Below are positions 1-40,448 of a stretch of 55,477 nt of DNA, piece by piece; the stretch's first letter is position 1, and every line of letters begins with the position of its first letter. The notes under the pieces were generated by a model. It was not told the DNA's origin, did not search any database, and saw only the letters and a list, made by a program, of their open reading frames with translations. The DNA comes from Saccoglossus kowalevskii (taxonomy: Eukaryota; Hemichordata; Enteropneusta; Harrimaniidae), in contig NW_003155736.1 in assembly GCF_000003605.2 (NCBI RefSeq), positions 544,983 to 600,459 on the forward strand, in the 5' to 3' direction. Both the position numbers and the translations under genes were made by a program.

Positions 1-2749
1 TTTTAGAGAGGTCGAAATTTTGGAGTTTTCACGGTACTAATTATTCCATTTCAATGAAACTTAGTATAAAGATGCTCTAGGACAATGTACAAACCGTAAT
101 TAGTTTTGGGTAAAAATCTGTTCATATTAATTCCCTAATAAGCATAATAATTCATAATTTTTTGGTTCTAATCACATTTCAATTAAACTTGGAGACATAG
201 ATTTTCTGTTACATTGCGCAGAACTCATTAGTTTTACACTCAAATCTGGTCATATTAATTTTCTGATTTGCATAATTAGTTTTCAGCTAAATAATTTCGA
301 ATTATATTTAATGTGTCTCCAATACTCTCAGCACATGGGAGTTCTTTCTAAGCTTTCTTTGATTTTTATTTGAACTTTCAAGCTAAGCTAAAAACAAAGA
401 TATACCCAGGTTAACTTTATCAGTACTTATCTGCACCCACTTGCACTTGTGTTCGTTTCATGTCCCAACTCAGAAACATACATCTGGACTGGAGGATGTT
501 GTTACATTGTTCGAATACAAACTATGCCAATGAGGCACATTTTCATAAACATCCTCCATATATGTGAGACAATATTGAACTACTCTGCAGTTTTACATGG
601 AATGATAACATAGCCATGTGTGAGAGAGATTGAACACAAGAAAGTGTTTCAATACTTCACACCAATAAGGGATCGCAATATAGCTGCACAAAGGTTTCAT
701 GAATTTGAAATTGATCCCACGATATGAATAAGGAACAGTCAACCTATCATTCGACACTGTTGTATAAAAGATATGATTTGTCAGATATGATGTCAGACAA
801 GAATACACTGACTGATAGCCAGTAACTCGGTCAGTGTTTCATTCGGCAGCTTATAAAACCCGGAATCGAAATATGTGGAACAAGTCAATTAAATTGCAAT
901 CCTATATATCCTGAACACTCCCACATTAAAATGTGGGAAATTAAGAATCATTGGAAAACTCACGAAATTACAAATTAGTATTTATACTTTTGAAAGCGAT
1001 TATACCTGATTAAATAATGATGAAAGTTCAAAATTTCTTTGGAACCGTCAGGATAGAATTATGAGAAGAACTATAATAGCGGAGGTCGGCAAACGTCAGA
1101 TTTGTTCATTAAAGAAACGTCACAATGAATGTTAAATGTACCATGAATGCGTTTAGTTTAGTGTAGCAAAACCCAAGCAAAGTGAGAAATGGTATACTTG
1201 TCTATTAAATGTAATTATAAGTAGTTGTAATATTATTATTTGTCAGTACAATTTTCCAGTTTTCACCATGGATTGTCTGGTTTTGAGTCAACTAACGTTT
1301 CAGAATATCATTTGTCGTAATAAATATATGTTAGTAGAAGGGAAATCAGTATATATTTAAACGTAATTGGTATAAATAATATCATAGTTTTGTTTGAAAA
1401 TCATACAGATACTTACGAAGTAAAAGTCTTGAGTATATTGTCATTTTGGAACCCTAAAACAGAATTAATGTTTGAGGAAATGTTAAATTTGTATGATATA
1501 TATTGGAAGAAATTGTTAAATTATTGTTCAAATTATCAATTTATAGCCAGTTAATAGCCTTTATTACACAATTCCCTCTTTATACAAATGAACAGCTCTC
1601 CAGGTTCAATCAAATAAATACAGGTATTGTAGCATCTGTGTACAGGAGATGAAAATATGTATTCTTTTACTTCCCGAGTATGGTTTACGTTGACGCATTG
1701 GAAAACATTGTAGCATATTGTGGTAAACCACTGTTACTGCCACCATCTACACTGTTCATGCTTTTTAGATACTTGTGAAACTGTTGTAAATTTAAATTAT
1801 AAATTTCACTTCATCACAAGCTCGCAGTTACATTCATTATATAAAGCCATTGAAGCTATTTTTACTCGAGGCTGAAAAATGTGTATCAAACTGAAAATTA
1901 AAATGAGACAGCGAATATCACAAATTCGATGCCATTCCTTATCAGAAATTGGTCATCACTTGTACTATATTTATATTTAATATTTGTAGATTCATGTGCG
2001 AATATGTTGGCTATGAACATCTTTTGTATACCATTGTCTGCATTGAAAAGATGTATTGTCACTAGAACAACAGTGTTGTACTAATGCAAGTAATGTATAC
2101 CCAAAGAAAAAAATAAAACAAAACAAAACAAAAACTGTAATGTTTCCTTTCCAGTTACGAAATCCTGCTCCCTGTTTTGCATTTTATGGACAATTGATCC
2201 AATTCGGCCTGGTATTGAGCACCAATGAAACACGGTTCAAGTTGAAAGCTTTGAAGGTGCTTGTGTTTAACCATTTCCATTCAATTGCCATAACGCTACC
2301 ATGATTGTCAAGTGTTCACATTATACAAATTGTATACACATTAATTAAGAAAGCCAAGCATGAAATGACGCCTGACGTAAAATGTTTTCAAAAAAAAGAG
2401 AAAACCACATGTATGGATATCAGTCGTGTAAGACGTTAAAGATAATCACTTTATTTCATAAGTCAGTTTGTTGTGATACATAACAGCTTTAAAGATCTAG
2501 CTAGAAGAAATTGTGTCTCTTTTTTTTTAAGTTCGTAACATGTCTCCATTATTTCCATCATGTATGTCTGGCCAGGAAAAAAGAACTAAGTTTACTTCTA
2601 TTCGTGTTTGTTGACTATTCCTGCTGCAAATATGTTTTATTAAGTAGACAATTCTATTTGTTTTTTGTCTCAAGGGAATAAAACTACAAACTACAAAACT
2701 GCTATGAAAATCTCTTTTTGGTGCACAAAAATCTGTTTGTTTTTGTTTC

Positions 2750-2780
<31 letters not shown>

Positions 2781-5700
2781 CGCGCTTCGAATATTTCTTA
2801 AATCACATATATCTTTTATTGTGTTCTGGATGTACATTTATAAAAAAAAAATGAATGAGCTAGTAATGTATTCTCAAAATTGCAGTGTTTGTTTGTTTGT
2901 AATTACTCAACTATGTGGAAGCAATAACATGGTTGGACAGATTCGCAAAGCTGCGACACGTTAATATTATAATTTTTAAAATGATTTGGTAATCATAAAT
3001 ATTAAGCATATTTTAGAACTATGTTTATAACAGTTTATAACATTGAAATAAGTTGTCTTTTCTACTGGCTGGTAATTTAAAAACAAAAAAGTTTAAACTT
3101 ATTAAAATCCATTTCAATTTGGCTCCAGATTGGCACTGAAAACGTTACACGTTATTCAACACTATGGTGTTACTTGAAAAGAAAGACATGATTTATGTTA
3201 TCTTAAATACAAATTAAAAATTTCAAAATCTTGGAAATCTACTATTAACTTCTTTTTCTTGCGCTATGTTTCTGGTTCACCTGCTGCCAGATTGTCTTTT
3301 TGTTCTGGTAACGATTGCCTTACTAATGCTTTAATCCATTAACCATATTCTCGAGTGAAATGAATAGGGGTACGGGGATATATTGATGACCGACAGTTGA
3401 CAGGTCATTTGTGGCCAGTGTCGTCGCTAGCGTGTTAAGAACCTGATTCGTTCATTATCATGCAAGGGTTCCTATGTTCGTAAAATGACATGGTAGTGAG
3501 TTTTAAAACATAGCTACTAAAATCTTCAAATATTCTCTGGCCTGGAGAGAAATTATTGATAAATCTAAATTTTCACCAGGAACTGTTTGTTAATAATATT
3601 CACAACACCATATTCAGACACAGAATTTTGCAAATTCTCTGGATAATCCACTGCCGTTTAATGAATACATAGTATTCAACATTGATGAAATTCTGTTACT
3701 AAATCAATAACGGGAAATATTGCACGTTTGTCTGTGTACAATGATCTCTTATTACTAATGAAAGGGTTGACAAATGTCAAGGTGACAGCAACATTATCCT
3801 CGGAAAATCTACTTGAATGGGTATATATATGCTTTATGTAACACAGGCGAGTGACCCTTCCAATCCTTTCTTCAACATGAGGAGTACATTGTTTAATAAA
3901 AACGTTTCACAGTCATTGTCAACTTCAATCCTAGTCCCCTAATATAATTAAAAGATAACAAGGCGTGTGGAGAAAATTACAGAACAAATTGTTTGCACCA
4001 ACCATCTTGTGACAGGACTGGATGTGAGAGGAACAATCTGACTATGGATTAAATGCACCATCTTTTAGCCATTTCACTACAATTCACCGATTCACCCCAA
4101 TCAATTAATTCTATTGTAATGTATATATGTTCACAGAAACCCAATTATGCTTTTTACGTTGCCCACAATGCAAGTATTTTCCCCAGTAAACAACAAGAAA
4201 GATGGTAATATACATTTATAAGATTTATTAATGACGCCTCATGCATTAGGTATGACCAAACAAGCGACCCAACAAGCATCCAGATTGTACGGAAACTATG
4301 GCACCACATATATTCCTTGAAAGGCCCATTTCCCCCAGTGAAAGACCAACATTTGTATTCGCCTTGGCATGTGTTCAATACTCACGTATTTGGCAGATAA
4401 ATAAATCAGGTCAGAAACATTATCTGTGACTCGCCCCTGGTTACATGTTTGAGGGTAGTCCACGCACATGCCCAAAGTGCAACTGATAATCTTGTTTTCC
4501 ACTGGAGAAATTCAGCCAATTAATTAGAGTACTAGTACTATTTACAGCATAAGAAACGTCGAAGTCGTCGCACAGCGTACATTCAAATTTCATATGAACA
4601 GACATTGTATTTTTTTCATTGCATGACATGTGGCCCATCGAACACAATGCGGTGCGACGACTGTCATTTTAAGGTGTCATATGGTGAAGTTCCGGACAAA
4701 CAAAGATCTGTGTTTTTTTATTCCTTCAAGTAGAAGTTCGAAATTCTACATTTGCAATAAAACGGCAAGGGGCTATAAAGCAGCTACAATTACAGTTCAA
4801 ACCTTACATATACATACATACCGAAGCCTATAGAAAACACATCGGTATTAAAAAGTCAATTTCCAAAAGTCGAGATTTCAGATGAAATTTTAACGTTAAA
4901 AGAATTGAGCCTAATATATCACTTTTTCCATGTTTGGAATGTAGGCTCTTTTCTTTTACCGTTAGTATTGTAATAATTACCTTTTGACGTTCGAGAAAAT
5001 ATACGACACGATACAGGTGTATAAAAAACAAGCTTTCAACCAAAATCATATAAACACTTGGGAGAAGAACTAATTTAAGTTTTCCCACTTGGGTCATTCC
5101 ATTGTGAATATAGATTAGGGTTGCTAGATAAAACCTGGATATGCATTGTGGCAGTTCTAAAAAAAAGTTGTGTAATCAAAAAGAACTAAAAAATATTTCT
5201 CGTTGCTACCCGGCCAACCCACAAACCCACCCATCCACCCTCTTTGACAGGAATAAGAGCGAGCAGAGACCAGGTGAAATAAAAAAAAAACACAATAGAA
5301 GTATTGCTCTTTAAACTGGAATATCTCAAAATCTACTATAGTTAGCTCTAAAACTTGATCTTTAATTAATTTATCACAAAACGCTACAATATACAGTTAA
5401 GTGGACTATTCTCGAACTTGAGTACAAAATGAAAAAAAAATATTGTTACAAAAGAGTCAGCTGGACATATGCATACATACATACATACACATAAACACAC
5501 ATACAGGAAAACACTTATTTTTTTCGTTTTCACAACTAGATACTTTTTTTTTAGTCTGAACTGGTAACGGAACGCTGAAGGATAAATCTGCCTGGCGCAC
5601 GACCTTAAACAAATAGTGTACTGGTTTTTAAGAAAATTGGCCAATGTATGAGATAGTGTGTACTAAAAATCTACAGCATAAATTAGTAACCAGTTATTGA

Positions 5701-6316
5701 AAGTGCTTTATAGTAAACCTCCACACCCCTAATCTTTGCTTAAATAATGCGGGTTGTACTAAGATACCAAGAAAGTATGGGTGGAGAGGTAGTCTTTAGC
5801 AGTGAAGTGTCCAGTCGCAGTTTCTCCATATAAATAATGAACTTGAAATTGCTTTCTTTTTAAAAATCTTATTTCTTAAGTTAAATTAATTTATCATCTC
5901 CCTAGACAAAGCTTTTTTTCAGTTTTAGATGCAGAGTAATTGCACGATGGCTCGAATCTATATTTAAATAACAAACATAACGCTTAAGAGAGCAAGAATA
6001 ATACAATCACTGCTGGAAAATGAAAGCGAAGATTTGTATTTGTTGTGGTCCCTTTATATACTAGATATCTAAGCAGATGCCGAATACCTAAATTTGTCTA
6101 GCATGAAAAGAAATAAGATATATATATTATTTTGTAAAAGACAATATTTACATTTTTCTAACTAAGTACGGGGAATGTCTACCAAGTCTTGACACCGATT
6201 TGTTTTTTGAAAAATTAGTAAAATCCACTAAATCACAGAAAGCATGTTGTATAGTTTTGGTGCTAGGAGAGCCTTTTCCTATCATCATACGTCTTCTTGC
6301 AACATTCAATATTTTT

Positions 6317-6347
<31 letters not shown>

Positions 6348-6697
6348 ATTTTTTTTAGAAAATAGCAAGAAAGGTCAATGATAAACAAAACATTTTTTTT
6401 TAATTTACTTTTAAATGTGCTTTTAATTGAGCGGCCAAATCAAAGAAAGGTAGTGCTGGTTTTGTATATCTAATGAGGAGTACTAGAAAGTGTAAAACTA
6501 ACGCGACTGGCCAAGTGTGTGATCACCTGACTTCTCCCAGTCAATCATTGTACTGGACAGTACAGTACACATGTACTCTTTGCCCCAATATCGTGGGACA
6601 GTACCTAAAGATAAAGGCATGCATTTTTTTTTGAAAAACCCTATCTTTGCAATTATTTGTTTCCGGTGTACCATATCTTGGTTCGTCCTTTTTTGGT
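1..6697. other. 3' flank of the G alpha-o gene, no gene recognised
   Basis: AT-rich sequence downstream of the alpha-o stop codon on the minus strand. Part of it is presumably alpha-o 3' UTR. The short ORFs here show no protein-family signature, no convincing splice context and no second alpha-o C-terminal exon. Visible content: a diverged direct repeat near the left edge, a T-run of about 31 at 2750-2780, a (CATA)n patch near 5470-5490 and (GTTTT)n near 6320-6345. I see nothing else. Confidence 0.6.
40..300. repeat. Diverged direct repeat, about 128-bp period
   Basis: Two blocks resemble each other in order. The first has atttcaatgaaactta near 48, then a tctgttcatattaatt block near 117. The second has atttcaattaaacttg near 177, then a tctggtcatattaatt block near 247. 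Similar wording (ttttgcatactaaatttcat) recurs near 55370, so this may be a dispersed repeat rather than a purely local duplication. Confidence 0.35.
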
Positions 6698-33878
<27,181 letters not shown>

Positions 33879-34157
33879 GATGGTGTTACAGTCTCCTTAA
33901 TCCTCCCCAATCGATGTCCGTTTTCAGGCTTACCTCGGACAGATAGTAAGCCGAAGATTCCCTGACCGCTCCTCGTCGATCGCTGCCTCGTACTCCGATT
34001 CAAATATCCAATTTTCAGACGGACAAATATCGTCCTTTTTCATCTACGTAAGGGAGCAGTGGAGACAGCGGAGGCAGCGGAGTGCAGCGTTCGAATTCAA
34101 TTATGCGGCGGTCCAATCATAGTAGCCATTGCTATAATGAGGTGAATCAAGCGCCCC

Positions 34158-34165
34158 ATTTGCAT
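34158..34165 (-). promoter_or_regulatory. POU octamer ATGCAAAT near G alpha-o start
   Basis: ATTTGCAT on the plus strand, so ATGCAAAT in the direction of alpha-o transcription, about 280 bp upstream of the ATG. It is a perfect octamer for POU-domain (Oct/Brn) factors. Confidence 0.45.
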
Positions 34166-34182
34166 TCGGTGGCCCTTGCTGA

Positions 34183-34190
34183 TGACGTCA
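34183..34190. promoter_or_regulatory. CRE palindrome upstream of G alpha-o
   Basis: TGACGTCA 305 bp upstream of the alpha-o start codon and 18 bp from the octamer. Its position is compatible with a proximal promoter element bound by CREB/ATF proteins. Confidence 0.5.
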
Positions 34191-35625
34191 CAGTTTATAC
34201 ACAAAGGCACGTACATAATACGATGTAAACTCAGGTGCACGCTTACGGGAGAAAAAAAACATACTGTATACACCACATTTGTTATGTTCTGTATTCAGAT
34301 AATAATAAATATATTTTTAAAATGCAGAAAACAAGTTGATTTCATTGATGCGGTCCATTGAAAAGAAACTCATCTCATTTTGAATGTTTGAAAAATAGGA
34401 GAAAGTTAACAGATAAACGAGCAACGAAGTCATCATCGTGGCTAATATTGAAATGTCTATTATTTTCCCTAACTTTGTAAGCAATGGTTATTAACCGGCG
34501 CGCAGTTATCGCGTTACCGAGTTAGCAATATCTTTCAACTTAAACAAGCTCGATATCAAATCTACCTGAATTGCCATAAGAGAAGAGCCTGAAGAGGAAA
34601 AATGGGACGAGCGCCCTCAAATACATGCGTAAAAAAGAAAAACTAATAAACTAATTAAATTCGTGAAACACAAAATGTAATACAGGATTGATACCAAGTA
34701 TATTAGTAAGTCAAGTCTTTGATACAAAAAATAAACTACAAGTTATTTGCAATTACACATGTGTCATAATCCATCGAGTCCGGGGGGGTAGGTATGTATG
34801 TGTGTGCCAATCGCCAGTGCACAGTCCCTGACACCGATGTTGGAGACTGTGGTCGGCGACGCTTTGTGCAACCGATACAACTTTTCCTAAGCGTTTGTGG
34901 ATTTACCAAAACATCTCGTTCAAACCTCGCGACGCTTAGCTTGTGACGAGCCTTTGTTATTAAGATTTTGGAGAAGGTGCCGCAACAAATGTAATGAGTT
35001 CATTGACCCCGTTTCATGTATGTCGTGAACTTGAGCGGGTGTTAATTGTAAGAACGTTACCACGCTTTCATAATTAACGTGCTTCGTATATTTTAATTAG
35101 TTTTTAATTTTCTTTTTGTAAGACCCTTTTATCCTTTCCTAAGGATTGTATGTGTCTAATAAATATAACTACGAATGACTATATTAGTATTTTCGCGATA
35201 GAAATATCACATCTGTGTACACATGATCGAGTGAACATAACGTTTTATGTTTTCTCTAATTACTATTATTCGAGTGGGGCAAACTTTTCAGAGAATATCA
35301 CCGAGTACCACAAATAAGATAGCAAGCCTGTCCACTCGAGTATTATTACATTTATCTTCAATCAAATAGTCCGATTTTATTAAGCCGCCGTAATACATTT
35401 CTGTAGTGTGAAGTAGTTTGTTTGTCAATTTCCTCTCCATGCTTTAATTATTTATATTTTTTTAATAAACATCACTCAACATTTTACTGTGACGCCCTTG
35501 CTAAGCATTGTGTTTCACGCTTAGGGATATTCGTGTACTTATTTATCGTTTCTCATATTATTTATTCATGTTCCATTATTACATTACTCGGCCATAGTCA
35601 TTCGGATATATGCGCGGATCAATAC

Positions 35626-35633
35626 TGACGTCA
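35626..35633. promoter_or_regulatory. CRE palindrome TGACGTCA
   Basis: Perfect CREB/ATF consensus about 1.7 kb upstream of the alpha-o start. Confidence 0.4.
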
Positions 35634-36639
35634 ACGATGACATCATCACTTCTGGTTTCATATTATATGAACATATGAATGATTGAACAAATAGGTAAAG
35701 TTAATATATTAGTAAAGATTCCATTCGGAACATTTCTGAGTACTAGTATTATACGGATATCTGGCAGAATAAAATACTGTTTTTTTTTTCGGTCAAAGAC
35801 GAATCCGAAAGTGGTCATCATGGGATAGGCTTTCAATCGAACCATTTCATTGGATGGGGTAGGTTCAATTACATAAGTGACAATTTTTGCATGAATTCAA
35901 GTGGCGAATTGTACAGAACTGTCGAATATTACATAAGCGTATACAAATTATCAAAATGCACTTGCCTTCTTGTAAGTTCACTTTCACCACCTCCGTCCAG
36001 TTTATGTTGGACATTACGCTTAGTGAATATTTTTGTTAACTTTAAAAAGGTAATAACTTAAATTGGTATTTTTAATAGCATGTTTAACTTGTTTTTGATG
36101 TTTCATCGTCTTCATAAAAAATGAGTAGGTGAAAGTTCATTTAAAAAATGGTCTGACAGGAAACATATAAAAGAACATTTAAAAGTCGAGTTTTCATAAC
36201 GCGATTAATCAAAACTCCTCACTCTGAGTCAGATTCATAACGCTCATTGCGAAATACGTAGTAACGTGAAGCAAGTCAATAATAAATGCCACAAGTAAAC
36301 GCGCCACGAATGCAACACACGTTTAACTTTTATTTTAATCACAGGAACTATAGTCAAATTGTTGCACTCTTCATCGTAGGTAGTATATGTCGCATCTTCT
36401 AACCAATAACACCACTAATACTCAATGGGTGGTTGTACTATTTAATACGTTCACGTTTTTTTGTTTGTGTTTTTTTTTTTTGTATTTAAACGTGTTCCTC
36501 GGCAACAAATCGGAATAGATCCCACGCACATGTGTCCCTATTGCGTACGTTGCTTATAGGCACAAGCGTAATCTCAATATTTAGAGGGGGCGTTTCTGGT
36601 GCACCCCACTAATATTACCGGCAAATTGCAATCATATAA

Positions 36640-36647
36640 TGACGTCA
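36640..36647. promoter_or_regulatory. CRE palindrome TGACGTCA
   Basis: Perfect CREB/ATF consensus about 2.8 kb upstream of the alpha-o start. Confidence 0.4.
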
Positions 36648-37161
36648 TTGTAAAAGTCTGTACCCCCTAGTCAGATACAGCGGAAATCGATTCAGCTCGA
36701 CAGTTTAACATGAGCAGCATGCAACTTTTAGTTTTTGTTTGGTGATTTATTGAAACAATAATTGCAAGAAGCTTATCAAAGGCGCAGTCGATAAGATTCG
36801 AACTAACTGGTAGCGCGTGTTTCTGACACCGGGCGATGACGAGCTAATGTACTATCTTCCTGCATTTAGAACAATCGACGTCAACCAAGTATATAATAAT
36901 GCTCGGCATTATATAATGGTCCATACATTGTTTATTTTGGCCCATCATTTAATATGGGCAAGCCAGGGCTTAAAAACAAAATTTGATAGTAGGCATTTCT
37001 CACAGGCATATAAATTAACAATACAAATGGTCACTGTCACTCTCACTGTCTTACAGTACTAGAACTGCGTTGATTTTCGCTGTCTACTTCTGACCGTTTG
37101 AACATCGTAAATTATGCTTTCTGGTCAATCACAGTAATATTTGTATACGCGGTTAGCTCAC

Positions 37162-39260
37162 GTCACTACAGAGCCGTATCATCTCGTTCATATCTTTCAC
37201 GCTTGTAACGCCATCCATTATGTCTTGTGACAGATGACAAATTTGACGTTATTGGGCAATTATTTACTCTTTCCAGCAAATTGTAAGTCGCATTTTCAAA
37301 TAATGATTTGACAATACTTAAAATACTAAAAATGACAACTCCATTCAGAATCGCTTGTACCAAATATAAAGCAGCGCGGAAAGTAATTTGGTGCTTTTGA
37401 AAGGCGAATATTAACTGCATCCCGCGAAACACGGTTGCACACATACTTATGGTACAAATAGGGCGCAAAACATTAACACTAGGAATCAGTTTTTAGTGAT
37501 TGCATCGCACCTGCTGATGTAGCCTCCCGGGGGTGTATACGCGTTGATTGGACCAGGTTATGCGGTCGACGCGTGGACGTTCCAATAAGATGACAACCGC
37601 CCTCAGGGTCTTTATGCAGTGTAACCGAAGTAAAGCCTAGTATTACGTCACGATTGCGTCACAGTCACGGAAATCTCAGAAACTACGTGAGTTTGCCTGA
37701 TCTTTTGGTGGTGATATTATGATATTATGCCGTTAGTTTTCTTTTTAAATTTGTTCGTAACATATTGAATGCCAACTAGCTTCATCGTACTTTATTTCAA
37801 ATTCGCGTTAATATCACTACTGTAAATTACTTTATTTTCGCTTGGTTCAGTGAAAATAAAATCCAGCGAATATACATTTTTTTCTATATTTTACATTCAA
37901 CTCGTCAAATATCAGTGAAAATAAATTCCATACAAAACACCCGAAGATTCTTTTTAGCGAAAATTAATTCCAGCTAAATAAAGTATTTTACTAGTATTTG
38001 TACATCAATCAGTCCAGTTAATAATGGGTATTACGTCATTAGTGGCAATGACAATGACTTTCAGTAATTGTCTATATATCATACACTGTTTTCTCGATGA
38101 ATGGCATTTAAAATATGTTCTATTAGCTCCGTGCCCCGAGTTCTGGTCAATATGACGAACAATGGCTTGTTACCTCCCAATATGTGCTTATTGTATTTTC
38201 ATCAGTTAGTACTTCAACACCTTGGCAGAATACCGCGAGTAAAATGGATGTACCAATAGGTTCGTCATGGAATTGAAAATGTTAGTTTTAAGCACGTGTA
38301 CCATTCTTAAAAAGACAACGTGGATACAACTTTGAGTATGTTTGAACTCAATAGGATAGGAAAAATCGTGATTGGTATTCATTTAAAAATGATTTTTTTT
38401 TTTTACGTATATGTAAATTCCGGACACACGTGCATGAGAGTTTTTCAATATTTTATCGAGCAAAGACTGTTTTGTTTGGCACAACAAATTGTCAAATTGC
38501 ATCTTTTAAGCTGCGTCTTAATAAAATGTTCCATTACACACGAACGGGACGATTAATAATCACTTTACCAATTAAAAGCAATTGTAAATATAACATATTT
38601 ATAAATGACATTATTCAAACTCACACTGTTTATGAGATGAGTTAAACTTCTTTAATATAGGTAATTTATTTAATAACATTAATTTTACAAATCTATACAA
38701 TGAAACAATGGTGTACATTGGTAATACATTTTTACATCTTTACATAAAGTTAATATGTGTTGACAAAATTATTTCAATAAATTTACACTCCGGTGGATTA
38801 AAGTAAAAAAAGAATAGAGCAACGTAAATATGCTAAAATTAGAATATTGACATGAACTGTCGCACAAGACAATTATTTTTCAGGTTCAGGGGACATTTGC
38901 AATTCTCGATATGATTATAATTTGACGAGAGTACTTACTCTCGAACCTCGTTCAAGTTAGCAGCAAACTTTTACAAAAAAATATTTGATTTTAAGAATTT
39001 CCTGAATTTCCCACACCTCATATGAATTGCACATGATGAGAAGGTGTTTACCAGACTAACCCAAGTTGGGCTTAACCTAAAACGAGAATGTTCAATATTT
39101 AATAAGAGCATACTAGTATTGTAATATTTTCTTGGATATCATTTTCAAAAGTTTGGTCCAGTACTTTATGCACCTAAAAGTTGTTTAAAAAAATACTGGT
39201 AGTATCTTACCGTCCTGGTCAACTAAACCGACAGCATTTGTATAGAGTTTCTTGATACAC
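37162..39260 (-). CDS. Candidate exons of an unrecognised split gene
   Basis: Three minus-strand segments with splice-like borders. 39211-39260 (TTTTCCCAG acceptor, GTAAGA donor) reads CIKKLYTNAVGLVDQD plus one base. 38174-38220 (GCCAAG acceptor, GTAACA donor) continues in the matching phase as VEVLTDENTISTYWE. 37162-37218, ending at a GTGAGC donor, reads MDGVTSVKDMNEMIRLCSD and could be a start exon of another transcript. Each has one open frame and protein-like composition, but they are short enough to arise by chance. I recognise no family and found no continuation. Confidence 0.2.
37818..37995. mobile_element. MITE family B, copy 1
   Basis: Begins TACTGTAAATTACTTTATTT and ends AATAAAGTATTTTACTAGTA, an imperfect terminal inverted repeat. 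The interior has paired phrases (cagtgaaaataaaatccagc; agcgaaaattaattccagct) shared with 54829-55039 and 51399-51600. Confidence 0.65.
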
Positions 39261-39515
39261 CTGGGAAAACACGACATGCAAACATTGCACACTTTCCAGA
39301 TATATTCGTCTACTAAGCGGGTGTTTTTGTTATTTCTGACAAATTCAATCTCTTTAAAAACAAAATTTGTAATACGAAACTACTTCCACCCTCTCTACGT
39401 TATTTATTCATTTTTCTAAACCTAAATTTCTTTCTATAATTTCACTTGTTTAATTGTTATTCTGCTCACAATACATGCCAACAAACTTAAACAAAATACA
39501 TTAAAAATAATGTCA

Positions 39516-39549
39516 CCAATAAATAAATAAATAAATAAATAAATAAATA
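39516..39549. repeat. (AAAT)n microsatellite
   Basis: About eight AAAT/AATA units. Confidence 0.9.
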
Positions 39550-40012
39550 GTTCGACAATTGTTTGTTTTTTATTAAATCAGCTAAAAAAAAAAGTGTCTG
39601 GACACTCAAATAAAGCCACAGACAATATAACCGTGCATTATTATAAACAATGTACAAACAATGTGGTTGTCATTCAAGCTCAGCAGCCAATCAGCGACGG
39701 CTTTACACTCAGATGACAAATTCGGTTTCAAATACCCCAGGAAAGTGTTCTATGTTCTTCGTGTAATTAGGTGTTCGTATGCAAGGGATTTTTCCACACG
39801 AAAACGCCAAATTCGGCCGAATTTTGTTATCGACTGGTTTAATATAACCCCAACGGATCGCATTTTTGTCCAGATTTGTAGGAATCTGAAAAACGCATTT
39901 CACAACTTGTCTCTTATTTAGTTTTATGCTGCATTCAAGACGGCGGCTACCATATAGTAAATATCGTATTTATTTTATTATCACGTGTGCGCCAGCTTAC
40001 TGTGCCCCCGGA

Positions 40013-40110
40013 GTGAGTAAATGTGGTTATCACACTCTCTGTCTCGTCGTTAACACGCATATTTGGGGATTTAATCCGGGGTTCGAATCTCACGCATGAC
40101 CAAATATACA
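40013..40110 (+). repeat. Possible tRNA-derived SINE fragment
   Basis: GGTTCGAATCT at 40080-40090 is one base from the pol III B-box/T-loop consensus. Upstream, gtggttatcac (40022-40032) and taacacgc (40051-40058) echo the D-arm and anticodon-arm wording of tRNA-Val. Spacing is about 20 nt too long and the stems do not pair well, so this is not a functional tRNA. Confidence 0.22.
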
Positions 40111-40448
40111 CTGATACTGATGAACGGACTCCCATGACGCGCAATGCTTCTTTATGAACTTGTCCGAAACGATCGCCGTAATCCAACGTTTCTATAAATC
40201 GCACCCTCTAGTGTCAAAGCTCGCCTATGACGTAAATGTTATTGTTTTCATCGACCGGTATATGAAAAATTGTATTTACCACAGACATTACCATATTCTT
40301 GATGACGAACAACTACACAACCAAACGAACAGCACTGCCTTCACTCAATACATCATTTCGACGTCAGAGAAGCGGAATTTATTTTAATGATATATCTTTC
40401 ATCACTTTAGTAAAAGGAAAACAGTTTTAAACAACAATAAGTTGGGCA

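Larger units (their letters stand above)
33879..34200 (-). promoter_or_regulatory. GNAO1: Probable G alpha-o 5' UTR and proximal promoter
   Basis: Upstream of the alpha-o ATG on the minus strand, the sequence is richer in G+C and CpG than its surroundings to about 34190. It includes a GGAG/GCAG-rich stretch (34050-34090), an inverted CCAAT box near 34110, a POU octamer (34158-34165) and a palindromic CRE (34183-34190). No TATA box is obvious. The transcription start itself cannot be placed by eye. Confidence 0.5.

Noticed and set aside
37166-37468. 100-codon minus-strand ORF upstream of G alpha-o
   Set aside because: Partly hydrophobic but no family, no context and AT-rich codons. A different frame of the same stretch gives the slightly better MDGVTS start-exon candidate.
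38920-38960. Strong GTAAGT donor after an in-frame AANLNEVRE on the minus strand
   Set aside because: No acceptable acceptor upstream, and the phase does not fit the candidate exon at 39211-39260.
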